From Nonlabens sp. Ci31 (GTDB lineage Bacteria; Bacteroidota; Bacteroidia; Flavobacteriales; Flavobacteriaceae), in the NCBI RefSeq assembly GCF_012974865.1, contig NZ_CP043633.1, forward strand, positions 744,001 to 808,000: a stretch of DNA of 64,000 nucleotides, written 5' to 3'. The number at the start of each line of letters is the position of its first letter. Position 1 is the stretch's first letter. Shown one piece after another: positions 25,587 through 35,721 of the stretch. Made by a program: the position numbers and the translations under genes. The notes below the pieces were generated by a model. It was not told the DNA's origin. It did not search any database and saw only the letters and a program-made list of their open reading frames with translations.

Positions 25587-27407
25587 TTAGTGATTCATTT
25601 CTTCTTCACCTTCCTGCATCGGAATGTGTTGTGGAACATAATCTTGATCTGAGATAACGTATTCACCATCTTCATTTACTTTACTGTAATCATAAGGCCA
25701 TCTATAAACAGTCGGTATAGGACCATCCCAGTTACCATGAATATGTTTGTCACCAGTAGTCCATTCTAAGGTATTAGAGCTCCATGGATTTGCCGGAGCT
25801 TTCTTACCGTAGAAAATAGACTTTACAAAATTGTAAACAAAGAATAACTGAGCAAAGGCAGTTGCTATAGCAAAGTACGTAATCAGTTTATTAGTGTCTG
25901 CTAAATCGTCAAAGTACGGGAAGTTAGTGTTGGTGTAGTATCGTCTTGGTAGTCCAGCCATACCTACAAAATGCATTGGAAAGAAAACTCCATAAGCACC
26001 AATTGCTGTTAACCAGAAGTGTACATAACCCAAGTTCTTGTTCATCATGCGATTAAACATTTTAGGGAACCAGTGATAAACACCTGCAAACAAACCATAT
26101 AAAGCAGATATACCCATTACCAAGTGGAAGTGAGCTACTACAAAGTAGGTGTCATGTACGTTAATATCTAGTGTACTATCTCCTAAAATAATACCAGTAA
26201 GACCACCTGTGATAAAAGTAGAAACCAATCCTATAGAAAATAACATTCCAGGATTCATTTGTAAGTTACCTTTCCAGAGGGTCGTGATGTAGTTAAATGC
26301 TTTTACCGCCGAAGGAATAGCGATTAATAAAGTGGTAAAGGTAAATACCGATCCAAGGAATGGGTTCATACCTGATACAAACATGTGGTGTCCCCATACG
26401 ATAGTAGATAAAAATGCAATCGCTAGTATAGAAGCGATCATTGCACGGTATCCAAAAATAGGTTTACGCGAGTTGGTTGCTATAACCTCAGATGTAATCC
26501 CTAAAGCTGGGAGCAATACAATATAGACCTCTGGGTGACCTAAGAACCAAAATAAGTGTTCAAAAAGAACTGGTGAACCACCTTGATGTGCGAGCACCTC
26601 TCCTTTTATATAAATGTCTGACAAGAAAAAGGAAGTTCCAAAACTTCTATCCATAATCAGTAATAGTGCAGCAGCTAATAATACAGGGAAAGAAACAACT
26701 CCAATGATTGCTGTTACAAAAAAGGCCCAAATCGTCAATGGAAGACGCGTCATAGACATTCCTTTAGTTCTCAAATTGATTACGGTGACAATGTAATTCA
26801 ACGAACCTAATAAGGAAGATGCAATAAAAATAGCCATAGAAACCAACCATAAGGTCATCCCTAATCCAGATCCACCCATCGCTTCGGGGAGCGCGCTTAA
26901 TGGAGGGTAAATAGTCCATCCAGCGGCAGCTGGACCTAACTCTACAAATAAAGAACCTATCATTATAGTTGCCGAAATAAAGAACAACCAATAGGAAACC
27001 ATATTAAGGAATCCTGATGCCATATCACGTGCACCAATTTGTAAAGGAATCAAAAAGTTAGAAAATGTACCACTTAAACCTGCAGTAAGTACAAAGAAAA
27101 CCATGATCGTACCATGTATAGTAACTAGTGCTAGATACATATTAGGATCCATTACCCCATCAGGAGCCCATTTACCTAATAAAGCTTGAAATACCATGTT
27201 TGGCTCACCTGGATTTGCCAATTGCATTCTCATAAGTACCGACATAGCAATACCTATAGCCCCCATAATAAGACCGGTAATAAGATATTGCTTTGCAATC
27301 ATCTTATGATCTTGAGAGAAAATATATTTAGTAACAAAGGTTTCTTTGTGATGGTGATGACCATCATTTTGTCCTTGATCTGCAGTAACAGCAATAGCTT
27401 GTCCCAT
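25587..27407 (-). CDS. ctaD: Cytochrome c oxidase subunit I
   Basis: The 606-residue, twelve-helix catalytic subunit of an aa3-type haem-copper oxidase. WFLGHPEVYIVLLP contains the CuB histidine-tyrosine region, and VHDTYFVVAHFHLVMG carries histidines for haem a and a3. It reduces O2 to water and pumps protons in the inner membrane. The N-terminus has a four-histidine run (DGHHHHKE), a mild oddity. It is the last gene of the minus-strand operon that begins with actA; subunit III is not in the window. Confidence 0.96.
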   Translation of the reverse strand: MGQAIAVTADQGQNDGHHHHKETFVTKYIFSQDHKMIAKQYLITGLIMGAIGIAMSVLMRMQLANPGEPNMVFQALLGKWAPDGVMDPNMYLALVTIHGTIMVFFVLTAGLSGTFSNFLIPLQIGARDMASGFLNMVSYWLFFISATIMIGSLFVELGPAAAGWTIYPPLSALPEAMGGSGLGMTLWLVSMAIFIASSLLGSLNYIVTVINLRTKGMSMTRLPLTIWAFFVTAIIGVVSFPVLLAAALLLIMDRSFGTSFFLSDIYIKGEVLAHQGGSPVLFEHLFWFLGHPEVYIVLLPALGITSEVIATNSRKPIFGYRAMIASILAIAFLSTIVWGHHMFVSGMNPFLGSVFTFTTLLIAIPSAVKAFNYITTLWKGNLQMNPGMLFSIGLVSTFITGGLTGIILGDSTLDINVHDTYFVVAHFHLVMGISALYGLFAGVYHWFPKMFNRMMNKNLGYVHFWLTAIGAYGVFFPMHFVGMAGLPRRYYTNTNFPYFDDLADTNKLITYFAIATAFAQLFFVYNFVKSIFYGKKAPANPWSSNTLEWTTGDKHIHGNWDGPIPTVYRWPYDYSKVNEDGEYVISDQDYVPQHIPMQEGEEEMNH

Positions 27408-27411
27408 AATT

Positions 27412-28488
27412 CTAATTTTCAGCGTTAGCTAAAGTTTTTTCAAAAGTTGTTTGTGTTTCTAACCACGTATTGTAATCTTCTTCACTTTCCACTACGATTT
27501 TCATTTGCATGTTGTAGTGTGAAGCGCCACATATTTTATTACAAAGAAGATAGTATTCAAATTCATATGGATCTAAAGCCACATCACCCTCAGCTATCAA
27601 TTCTTTACTTTTCTGTCGTCTTATTTCGTTAATCTTACGAACTTTTTTAGTCATAAATTCAGTCGACTTATAATCTTCAGAAGTTACCGTAGGTTTGAAT
27701 TTAAATTGAGTTACCATGCCTGGTACCACATTCATTTGAGCTCTAAAGTGAGGCATGTATGCGGAGTGTAATACGTCTTGACTTCTAAACTTAAAGATCA
27801 CAGGTCGATTAACAGGTAGGTGCAATTCTGTTCCTACTTGATCGTCCATACCGTCCTGATCTGTAGGGTCAATACCTAATATGTTTTGTCCTTCAATGAA
27901 ACGTACGTTTGCATCACCAAGAGTATTATCTGTACCGCTATAACGAACTTTCCAACCGAATTGGTAGGCGTAAACTTCAACAACTAAAGGGTCATCGTCC
28001 ATATTTGCGTCCATTATATCATTCCAAGAGAACAATCCCCAAAGAATTAAACCGGCTAACACCACTACAGGAATAGCTGTCCAAATAAACTCTAATCGGT
28101 CGTTATCAGCATAGAATAATGCTTTTTGACCTTTTCTACCGTGGTATTTGTAAGAAAACCAATGCAATAGACCTTGTGTTAAAACCTGTACGATCATGAT
28201 CACTACAGTAGTAAGTAATAGCAAATCGTCGTACTCTCCACCATGCTCAGATGCAGCGTCTGGTAGAAAATAATCTTGATAACCCACAAAGCAAGCTATC
28301 ATTAATACATAGAGTCCAATACCGAACATAAGCATGTATTGTCCTTGACGTTTATTATCGCCATCATTAGCGACTTCTACAGCGTCAGTATCTGGCTCTG
28401 GTGCCTTACCAAGAGATACAATTTTAGATATTTGCCAAACTGAAATGGCAAAAAGGGCTGCTATAAATATGATTAGAAATGCTGTCAT
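27412..28488 (-). CDS. ctaC: Cytochrome c oxidase subunit II
   Basis: The 358-residue CuA subunit. It has three hydrophobic segments in the first half and a C-terminal cupredoxin domain with the CuA motif CNKICGASHYNM and the early ligand HSAYMPHFR. It receives electrons from cytochrome c or directly from alternative complex III. There is no C-terminal haem c domain. It is four bases upstream of ctaD. The N-terminus has an extra helix compared with classical two-helix subunits, which I recall as usual in Bacteroidota. Confidence 0.94.
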   Translation of the reverse strand: MTAFLIIFIAALFAISVWQISKIVSLGKAPEPDTDAVEVANDGDNKRQGQYMLMFGIGLYVLMIACFVGYQDYFLPDAASEHGGEYDDLLLLTTVVIMIVQVLTQGLLHWFSYKYHGRKGQKALFYADNDRLEFIWTAIPVVVLAGLILWGLFSWNDIMDANMDDDPLVVEVYAYQFGWKVRYSGTDNTLGDANVRFIEGQNILGIDPTDQDGMDDQVGTELHLPVNRPVIFKFRSQDVLHSAYMPHFRAQMNVVPGMVTQFKFKPTVTSEDYKSTEFMTKKVRKINEIRRQKSKELIAEGDVALDPYEFEYYLLCNKICGASHYNMQMKIVVESEEDYNTWLETQTTFEKTLANAEN

Positions 28489-28509
28489 TACAGATGTCTT
28501 CTATTGTTT

Positions 28510-29910
28510 TTAATAATGAAAATGTTTACTCTCTCCTAGAAAAGGATCCCCTTTAGGAATTAAAGGAGCTTTGGAAATCGTACGGAATATATAGAATATA
28601 AATACTCCTGCAAAAAATAAGAACGAACCTATTTCTGGGAAACCTACAAACCAAGATTCTCCCACGGTCGCTGGCATCACCATCACATATATATCTATAT
28701 AATGACCGATGACAATAAATAATCCTGCGGTAACCACAAACCAATTAACACGTTTGAAATCTGAATTCATAAGTATCAATATTGGAAATAAGAAATTGAT
28801 GGCCACCATACCGAAGAAAAGAATGTTATAATCTTGAATACGAGTTACAAAATAAGTAACCTCTTCCGGAATGTTGGAATACCAAATTAACATGAACTGT
28901 GAGAACCACAAGTACGTCCAAAAGATACTAAACCCAAACATAAATTTAGCCAAATCATGAATATGAGAATCATTTACAAACTCTAAATACCCCTTAGACT
29001 TCAAGAAAATAGTTACTAATGCTATGGTCGTAATAGCAGTGACAAACATACTTGAAAACACATACCATCCAAACAAAGTAGAGAACCAGTGTGGATCAAG
29101 ACTCATGATCCAGTCCCATGACATGATAGATTCTGTAACCATAAAGAATACCAAGAACATAGCACTGTGTTTAAAACCTTTTTTATACCAAGATATATCG
29201 CCATCCTTTGCTTCGTCCTGTTTTAAACCGAATCTTCTAATATTCCATCGGTACAAGTTCCATCCTACAAGAAATGCCCCTGCTCTAAACAACCAGAATG
29301 GCACATTCAAATAGCCTGTTTTACTAGCCACTAGTGCGTCATAATTTTCATGTCCTACCACATCAATCCCTTCTTCCATCCATACAAAAATATGGTTGAT
29401 GTGAAGACCTGAAAACAGTAAGAGGATAAACATGATAATCCCACCGGGTAATATATAACTCCCTACACCTTCCATCACTCTAAAAAGTACAGGAGACCAC
29501 CCAGCTTGAGAAACTTTTTGCAAAGCAAGAAATGCTAGAGCACCTAGACCAATCATAAAAAAGAAAAAAGCTGCGATATATACCGCTGACCATGGCCTGT
29601 TTTGTAGTTGGTGATATAAATGCTCTGCGTGCTCGTCCTCATGACCACCAGCGTGAGCATCGTCTGTTGGATGTTCTTCTGAGCTATGAGCAGCTGCTTG
29701 ACCTGTATCTTGATGGGCATCCTCTGCTACGCCATGTTCGTTTGAATCCGTTCCATGTCCACTGCCATGAGCAGCAGCATCGTCATCGATCATCTGTTGA
29801 ACTACAGCTTGCGAACTTGGAACTGCCCAAAATCCCACCGCAGTAAACAGTGCTCCAACAACCATCAGAACGATTGCGAAAATCTTTAATTTGCTAGTTA
29901 CCTTATACAT
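28510..29910 (-). CDS. actF: Alternative complex III subunit ActF (quinol:cytochrome c oxidoreductase)
   Basis: A 466-residue polytopic membrane protein of about ten helices, one of the two large integral subunits of alternative complex III, related to ActC/NrfD. Between the first and second helices (about residues 40-100) lies an Ala/Asp/Glu-rich insert with more than a dozen histidines (HGSGHGTDSNEHG, HPTDDAHAGGHEDEHAEH), possibly a metal-binding or flexible loop. Position between actE and ctaC matches the operon of flavobacteria whose ACIII forms a supercomplex with aa3 oxidase. Confidence 0.92.
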   Translation of the reverse strand: MYKVTSKLKIFAIVLMVVGALFTAVGFWAVPSSQAVVQQMIDDDAAAHGSGHGTDSNEHGVAEDAHQDTGQAAAHSSEEHPTDDAHAGGHEDEHAEHLYHQLQNRPWSAVYIAAFFFFMIGLGALAFLALQKVSQAGWSPVLFRVMEGVGSYILPGGIIMFILLLFSGLHINHIFVWMEEGIDVVGHENYDALVASKTGYLNVPFWLFRAGAFLVGWNLYRWNIRRFGLKQDEAKDGDISWYKKGFKHSAMFLVFFMVTESIMSWDWIMSLDPHWFSTLFGWYVFSSMFVTAITTIALVTIFLKSKGYLEFVNDSHIHDLAKFMFGFSIFWTYLWFSQFMLIWYSNIPEEVTYFVTRIQDYNILFFGMVAINFLFPILILMNSDFKRVNWFVVTAGLFIVIGHYIDIYVMVMPATVGESWFVGFPEIGSFLFFAGVFIFYIFRTISKAPLIPKGDPFLGESKHFHY

Positions 29911-29930
29911 ATTACACTATCTTCTAGGGC

Positions 29931-30623
29931 TTAATGGCCTTCAGTTGTTGTTTCTATTTCTGTAGAGTGTTGATCACCTTCTTGACTATCGTCGATAATA
30001 AGATCAGAAACATTAATTTCATCATTTACTGTTACAAACTCTTGACGAGGCTGTCCTTTTAAATCTCTAGTGAGTGCATCTACGTGTTGCGCTATCTGCC
30101 ATCTTTCTTCAATAGAAGTCTGAGAAGCATAAGATCCCATATAGTTGATTCCGTAATACATCACGTGATATATAGAACCTTGTGAAATCTCACGTGCATC
30201 ATAACTAGGAACACCGAGAATTTTTTCAGTAGTCACTAAATGACCTTTCCCATTCCCCTTTGTCCCATGACAGATCGCACAATAAATATTATACAACTCA
30301 GCTCCAATTTCCAAATTTGCCTCTGTGTAAAGGAGTGGGTTTTTTAAGTTCGCTTTAGCGGAAGCGTAACCATCATTATTATCTTCATAATCATACGGCA
30401 ACCATCCACGAGAAACAGATCCTTTCACTGGGGATTGCGCTTCCAAATTTCCTGGGAATATTTCCCCTTCTTGATAAGTTTCATAACCTACAGACTCGTA
30501 CATATTCGGGAAGTATTGTACACTTCTATTTGTACCTGTTGCCACGGACTTAGAATCTCCACCACAGGAGACAATAAGCAAAGCAGCTAAAGCAAAAAAG
30601 AACGTTTTTAATAATCTATTCAT
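29931..30623 (-). CDS. actE: Alternative complex III subunit ActE, monohaem cytochrome c lipoprotein
   Basis: The 230-residue protein has a lipoprotein signal (LLIVSCGGD, C20) and one haem c motif CAICH in YNIYCAICHGTKGNGKG, followed by a distal methionine region (MYYGINYMGSYASQ). It sits on the periplasmic face and passes electrons from ActA/ActB toward the oxidase. A degenerate copy of the dispersed palindrome (30351-30366) encodes ASAKA upstream of the haem site. The start overlaps the actD stop by one base. Confidence 0.92.
   Translation of the reverse strand: MNRLLKTFFFALAALLIVSCGGDSKSVATGTNRSVQYFPNMYESVGYETYQEGEIFPGNLEAQSPVKGSVSRGWLPYDYEDNNDGYASAKANLKNPLLYTEANLEIGAELYNIYCAICHGTKGNGKGHLVTTEKILGVPSYDAREISQGSIYHVMYYGINYMGSYASQTSIEERWQIAQHVDALTRDLKGQPRQEFVTVNDEINVSDLIIDDSQEGDQHSTEIETTTEGH
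30351..30366 (-). repeat. Degenerate copy of the dispersed palindrome (in actE)
   Basis: CGCTTTAGCGGAAGCG differs from CGCTTTCGCGAAAGCG at two positions and is translated as ASAKA. It may be an eroded copy. Confidence 0.5.
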
Positions 30624-31156
30624 TAGAGTGCTTCTTTGTCAATTAATTTTATCTCTACAGCACCAGTGTCGTAAAGAAACTTTGTAACTTCTTCTTCATC
30701 GGCTCCGTGAGTATCTATTTCCATAAGAAAATGATCGTCTGTAGTTCTTACGTCGGGATTTTCTGCTTTTTTAAATGGCCATAACCTACTTCTCATATAA
30801 AAAGTAATTACCATTAAGTGAGCTGCAAAAAATACCGTCAACTCAAACATAATAGGTACAAAAGCTGGTAAATTTTGTAAATAAGAAAAACTAGGTTTTC
30901 CTCCTATATCTTGAGGCCAGTCTTCTATCATCATGTAGTTCATCATTGCCGTAGCAACACATAAACCAACTATTCCATACAAGAAAGCGCTTATCGCTAG
31001 ACGCGTGTCTGCAATTCCCATAGCTTTTTCAAGACCATGAACTGGAAAAGGTGTGAACACCTCTTCGATATGGTAATGCTTATCTCTAACCTGCTTTACT
31101 GCACTCAGCAAAACATCATCGTCAGTATATAAAGCGTGTATCATTTTTGTTGACAT
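30623..31156 (-). CDS. actD: Alternative complex III subunit ActD (DUF3341)
   Basis: The 177-residue protein has two membrane helices (AISAFLYGIVGLCVATAMM and the FVPIMFELTVFFAAHLMVI region) between soluble ends, matching DUF3341/ActD. GKPSFSYLQNLPAFVPIMFELTV is the conserved loop between the helices. It is a structural subunit of alternative complex III. The real start may be the ATG five codons in (MIHALY). It overlaps actE by one base. Confidence 0.92.
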   Translation of the reverse strand: MSTKMIHALYTDDDVLLSAVKQVRDKHYHIEEVFTPFPVHGLEKAMGIADTRLAISAFLYGIVGLCVATAMMNYMMIEDWPQDIGGKPSFSYLQNLPAFVPIMFELTVFFAAHLMVITFYMRSRLWPFKKAENPDVRTTDDHFLMEIDTHGADEEEVTKFLYDTGAVEIKLIDKEAL

Positions 31157-31168
31157 AATATCTTAGTT

Positions 31169-32605
31169 CTACTCGCCAGGATGTGCGATAGGATCTCCCG
31201 AAGAAGTCCCTTCATTAGACGTCATTTTATTTTCTCTTAATTTCTTGTACTTACTCCCACTAACTTTTAAGATCGACTTCACCTCTGCTTGTGCGATAAC
31301 TGGGAAAGTTCTTGAGTACAATAAGAAAAGCACAAAGAAGAATCCTATAGTACCAATAAAGATACCTATATCTACAAAAGTTGGAGAAAACATAGTCCAT
31401 GAAGATGGAAGATAATCCCTGTGTAGTGATGTAACAATAATTACAAAACGCTCAAACCACATACCTATATTTACCACAATAGAAATCGCAAAAGAAAACA
31501 TGATACTGGTTCTTAATTTCTTGAACCACATGAATTGCGGAGAAATTACATTACAGGTCATCATCGACCAATAGGCCCACCAGTAAGGCCCAGTGGCTCT
31601 GTTCAAGAAAGCATACTGCTCGTATTCTACTCCAGAATACCAAGCAACAAACAACTCTGTAATATAAGCAACACCTACTATAGATCCCGTAATCATGATT
31701 ACAATATTCATCAACTCAATGTGCTGTATAGTGATATAGTTTTCAAGACTCACTACTTTTCTCATAATGATGAGCAACGTGTTTACCATCGCAAATCCAG
31801 AAAAAACAGCCCCTGCAACAAAATAAGGGGGGAAAATAGTTGTATGCCAACCTGGTATTACTGAGGTTGCAAAGTCAAAAGATACAATCGTGTGAACTGA
31901 AAGTACTAATGGTGTTGCTAATCCTGCAAGCACCAAAGAAACCTCTTCAAAACGTTGCCAATCCTTTGCGCGACCAGACCAACCAAAAGAAAGAATTCCG
32001 TAAATCTTCTTATTAAATGGCGTAATTGCCCTGTCCCTGATCATTGCAAAATCAGGAAGCAAACCAGTCCACCAAAATACTAATGATACGGATAGATAAG
32101 TAGAAATTGCAAATACATCCCAAAGGAGCGGTGAGTTAAAGTTTACCCACAAAGAACCAAATTGATTTGGAATAGGCAATACCCAGTAAGCCAACCATGG
32201 ACGACCCATGTGAATAATGGGAAACAAACCTGCTTGAATTACAGAAAAAATAGTCATCGCCTCTGCAGAGCGGTTGATTGCCATTCTCCATTTCTGACGA
32301 AATAATAATAGTACCGCAGAAATAAGTGTCCCTGCGTGACCTATACCTACCCACCATACGAAGTTAGTAATATCCCAAGCCCAACCTATGGTCTTGTTCA
32401 ACCCCCAAACACCGATACCAGTTGAGATCGTATAAGTAATACATCCTATTCCATAAAGAAAGGCAATGAGAGCGATTGTAAAAACAATCCACCACTGCTT
32501 ACTTGCCTCACCTTCTACAGGCGCTGCAATGTCTCTTGTTACATCAGAATATGTTTTATCTCCTGTAACGAGAGGTCTTCTTATGGACGCTTCATAATGA
32601 GCCAT
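31169..32605 (-). CDS. actC: Alternative complex III subunit ActC (NrfD/PsrC family quinol-binding subunit)
   Basis: The 478-residue polytopic NrfD-like protein has about ten helices, with WVGIGHAGTLISAVL and HMGRPWLAYWVLPIPNQ marking the quinol-site half and HTIVSFDFATSVIPGWHTTIFPPYFVAGA the second bundle. It oxidises menaquinol and may form a proton path. It is flanked by actB and actD in the standard order. Confidence 0.95.
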   Translation of the reverse strand: MAHYEASIRRPLVTGDKTYSDVTRDIAAPVEGEASKQWWIVFTIALIAFLYGIGCITYTISTGIGVWGLNKTIGWAWDITNFVWWVGIGHAGTLISAVLLLFRQKWRMAINRSAEAMTIFSVIQAGLFPIIHMGRPWLAYWVLPIPNQFGSLWVNFNSPLLWDVFAISTYLSVSLVFWWTGLLPDFAMIRDRAITPFNKKIYGILSFGWSGRAKDWQRFEEVSLVLAGLATPLVLSVHTIVSFDFATSVIPGWHTTIFPPYFVAGAVFSGFAMVNTLLIIMRKVVSLENYITIQHIELMNIVIMITGSIVGVAYITELFVAWYSGVEYEQYAFLNRATGPYWWAYWSMMTCNVISPQFMWFKKLRTSIMFSFAISIVVNIGMWFERFVIIVTSLHRDYLPSSWTMFSPTFVDIGIFIGTIGFFFVLFLLYSRTFPVIAQAEVKSILKVSGSKYKKLRENKMTSNEGTSSGDPIAHPGE

Positions 32606-32632
32606 AATGTCTTGATTAGTTTTCCTAGTTAA

Positions 32633-35600
32633 TTATATATTTCTCACTTTAACCTGATACATCACGTTAGGTTCAGTTCCCACTTCTTCTAACAGGTGAT
32701 ACATACGATCTTGTTGTTTTACTTGAAAGATCTCCGATTCCTTGTCGTTGATATCACCAAAGGTAATAGCTCCATTAGAACAAGCATTAGAACAGGCCGT
32801 AGCAAATTCTCCATCTTTAATCATGCGACCATCCTTCTTAGCTTCAAGAATAGTCATTTGAGTCATTTGGATACAAAGAGAACATTTCTCCATTACCCCA
32901 CGACTTCTTACCGTAACATCTGGGTTGATCACCATACGACCTAAATCATTATTCATGTGGTAATCAAACTCATCATTCCCGTTGTAAAGGAACCAGTTGA
33001 AACGGCGCACTTTATAAGGACAGTTGTTAGCACAATAGCGAGTACCTACACAACGGTTATAAGCCATATGATTCTGACCTTGACGACCATGGGAAGATGC
33101 TGCTACTGGACATACTGTCTCACATGGTGCGTGATTACAATGCTGACACATTACTGGCATAAAAGACACCTCTGGATTATCTGCTGGAATCTCCAACTCT
33201 CCAAAACCTCCTAATGACCCATTGTCTCCAAATAATCCATCAAAACCATCTTTCTTATCCTCATCAGCCTCAAAACTATCAGTAGAGGAATAATACCTAT
33301 CAATACGCAACCAGTGCATATCACGAGATTTTCTTACTTCTTGTTTACCCACGACTGGCACATTATTCTCTGCATGACAAGCTATCACACAGGCACCACA
33401 ACCAGTACAGGAGTTTAGGTCGATAGACATATTAAAATGATGCCCTACCGATCTATCAAAACTTTCCCAAAGATCAACATCTGGAGAAGTTACTGGAGTT
33501 TCAATGTGGTTCAAAGAAACCTCAGGCATTGGATTAAAGTTATCCTTATTTCCTGTTCTATAAGTAGCCAAATCAGTTTCGCGAATTATATCGCGACCCA
33601 TCATGGTATTTTGCAATTGTGTACAAGCAAACTGATGGTTACCACCAGCATCTTTAACAGTAACCGCTTGTACAGCAACACCGTTCTTATAGAAAGGATA
33701 TGCATTTACACCAGTTTGCATTTCTTCTTGAATTGCAGCAGTCTGACCATAACCTAGGGCAATCCCTATCGTTCCAGCAGCCTGACCTGGTTGAATAAGA
33801 GCAGGAAACTTTCTTTCTACACCGTCTAAAGTTACTACTACCTGAGTACCATCTAGGGCACCGTTAGCAACATTCTCATTGACAACACCTACCGCCTCAG
33901 CATCTGCTTGCGAAATAGTAACGTAGTTGTCCCAAGTTGTTCTTGTGATAGGATCTGGCAATTCTTGTAACCACGGGTTGTTTGCCATGGTACCGTCACC
34001 CAGTCCTGTTTTGGTATATAAAGTAAGTTCGTATCCAGAAGATTTTTTGGCGTTTGCCAAAGCATTTAATGCGGAGGCATTACTCATTTCATTCACTGCT
34101 TCATCTTCTGTAATATTTACATCAGAAGCAGTTTTTTTATAAAAACCGTCTTGTAAGGACTGGTTCCAACTCGCTCCAGTAGAACTAGTTGTTTCTTTTA
34201 AGTAATCCTTGTAAGACTGCTCATTACCAGACCATTTTAATAAGGTCTCTTGTAATTGACGTGTCTTAAATATAGTATTTATAGTAGGCTGTGTTAAGAA
34301 CACATGACCTTTTTTTATTTCTGTATCAGCCCAAGACTCTAAGAAATGCGGAGTAGTTGCAACATAATCTACTTTTGCAGCTGTTGCATTCATAGAAGAA
34401 GCAAATGATACGGTAAGAGCTACTTTATCTAAAGCTTTCGCGAAAGCGTCACTATCATCATAACTGTATAAAGGATCTACACCAGCAATAAAAATGGCAC
34501 CCACTTTACCAGCGCTCATATCACTCACTAACTGATCTACTGATTTACGATTACCTTGACGAGTCATTATAGGTGCTACGGTATCACTAATAGAAGAATT
34601 TAAAGCTTCATTTATAGCAATCGTCAACTGTTGTGCTGCTTGATCTGGAATCCCACATAGAAGCACTCCATTTTTACCAGCTCTTTTTAAGCTTATAGCC
34701 GTTTGCTCAACAGATTTAGCCACTTTATCAGATAATGAAACGTTTGCTCCACCACCAACAACCTTACTATAAAGCGCAGCAAGTATATGCTTTTGCTCTG
34801 TAGGAGTAACTGGGTAACGCCTATCTGCATTTGCCCCTGAAAGAGTCAAGTTTGCCTCATATTGAATATGATGAGACATCTTACCATTCTTAGGTACCCG
34901 AGATTTTGCGTAACCTTTGTCAAATCCACCACCTTGCCAGTCACCTACAAAATCAGCACCTACAGAAACTATAGTTTCTGCATTTGTAAAATCATAATCT
35001 GCAAGAGCTCTTTTGCCGTATTTGGCTTCAAAAGCATTTAACGCACCATCTTCACTAATGGTATCATAAGTAACAACACGTACATTGCTATAGGTATCCT
35101 TTAGCTCCGATATGATTTTGGACATCGATGGACTTGCATAAGTTTGTGCAAGCACGACTAATTCTTTGCCATTTAATTGAGCTAATTGAGCCGCAACTTG
35201 TTGATCAAGTTCTTCCCAAGTAGCCTCCACTCCTTTAATCATTGGAGCTTTTAAACGGTTGTTATCATATAAAGACAACACAGACGCATGTACGCGGGCA
35301 TTTGCATGACCCCTAAAAGCAGCATCTCTATTGCTTTCTATTTTAATCGGACGACCTTCACGAGTTTTAACCAAAACACTTGCATAATCGTAACCATTTG
35401 CAATGGTAGTTGCATAATAGTTAGCCATACCAGGAATAATTTGCTCCGGTTGGTTGACATAAGGTACCGAGTAGATGACAGGACCTTCACATGCTGCCAG
35501 CGATGCTGCAGCTGTTGAAAATCCCACATATTTTAAGAAGTCACGACGTGAAGTGTTTGATTCCTCCATCGCCTGATCGTTTCCTAAAAACTCGTCAGTA

Positions 35601-35701
35601 GGAATAGCGCTCGCAAACTCATTCTGCTCAAGATCTTTTACCATCTCGTTGCTTTCATCTAGTTGCGCAGTACTTTTCCAGTATTTTTTAGTAGTAGCCA
35701 T
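32633..35701 (-). CDS. actB: Alternative complex III subunit ActB (molybdopterin-like and Fe-S fusion)
   Basis: The 1022-residue protein has a Tat-type region (SRRDFLKYVGFSTAAASLAAC) with a lipobox-like cysteine, a molybdopterin oxidoreductase-like domain thought to be without cofactor, and a C-terminal ferredoxin-like domain. That domain's cysteine clusters are CTGCGACVIACH, CQHCNHAPCETVCP, CVGTRYCANNCPY and CSLC...ACSNACSNGA, giving ligands for several [Fe-S] clusters. It carries electrons from quinol sites to ActA haems. A copy of the dispersed palindrome at 34434 reads AFAKA inside the molybdopterin-like part. Confidence 0.95.
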   Translation of the reverse strand: MATTKKYWKSTAQLDESNEMVKDLEQNEFASAIPTDEFLGNDQAMEESNTSRRDFLKYVGFSTAAASLAACEGPVIYSVPYVNQPEQIIPGMANYYATTIANGYDYASVLVKTREGRPIKIESNRDAAFRGHANARVHASVLSLYDNNRLKAPMIKGVEATWEELDQQVAAQLAQLNGKELVVLAQTYASPSMSKIISELKDTYSNVRVVTYDTISEDGALNAFEAKYGKRALADYDFTNAETIVSVGADFVGDWQGGGFDKGYAKSRVPKNGKMSHHIQYEANLTLSGANADRRYPVTPTEQKHILAALYSKVVGGGANVSLSDKVAKSVEQTAISLKRAGKNGVLLCGIPDQAAQQLTIAINEALNSSISDTVAPIMTRQGNRKSVDQLVSDMSAGKVGAIFIAGVDPLYSYDDSDAFAKALDKVALTVSFASSMNATAAKVDYVATTPHFLESWADTEIKKGHVFLTQPTINTIFKTRQLQETLLKWSGNEQSYKDYLKETTSSTGASWNQSLQDGFYKKTASDVNITEDEAVNEMSNASALNALANAKKSSGYELTLYTKTGLGDGTMANNPWLQELPDPITRTTWDNYVTISQADAEAVGVVNENVANGALDGTQVVVTLDGVERKFPALIQPGQAAGTIGIALGYGQTAAIQEEMQTGVNAYPFYKNGVAVQAVTVKDAGGNHQFACTQLQNTMMGRDIIRETDLATYRTGNKDNFNPMPEVSLNHIETPVTSPDVDLWESFDRSVGHHFNMSIDLNSCTGCGACVIACHAENNVPVVGKQEVRKSRDMHWLRIDRYYSSTDSFEADEDKKDGFDGLFGDNGSLGGFGELEIPADNPEVSFMPVMCQHCNHAPCETVCPVAASSHGRQGQNHMAYNRCVGTRYCANNCPYKVRRFNWFLYNGNDEFDYHMNNDLGRMVINPDVTVRSRGVMEKCSLCIQMTQMTILEAKKDGRMIKDGEFATACSNACSNGAITFGDINDKESEIFQVKQQDRMYHLLEEVGTEPNVMYQVKVRNI
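34434..34448 (-). repeat. Dispersed palindrome, copy 5 (inside actB)
   Basis: GCTTTCGCGAAAGCG, lacking only the first C; read as AFAKA in actB. Confidence 0.85.
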
Positions 35702-35721
35702 AAATTTCTATAACTATTTTA

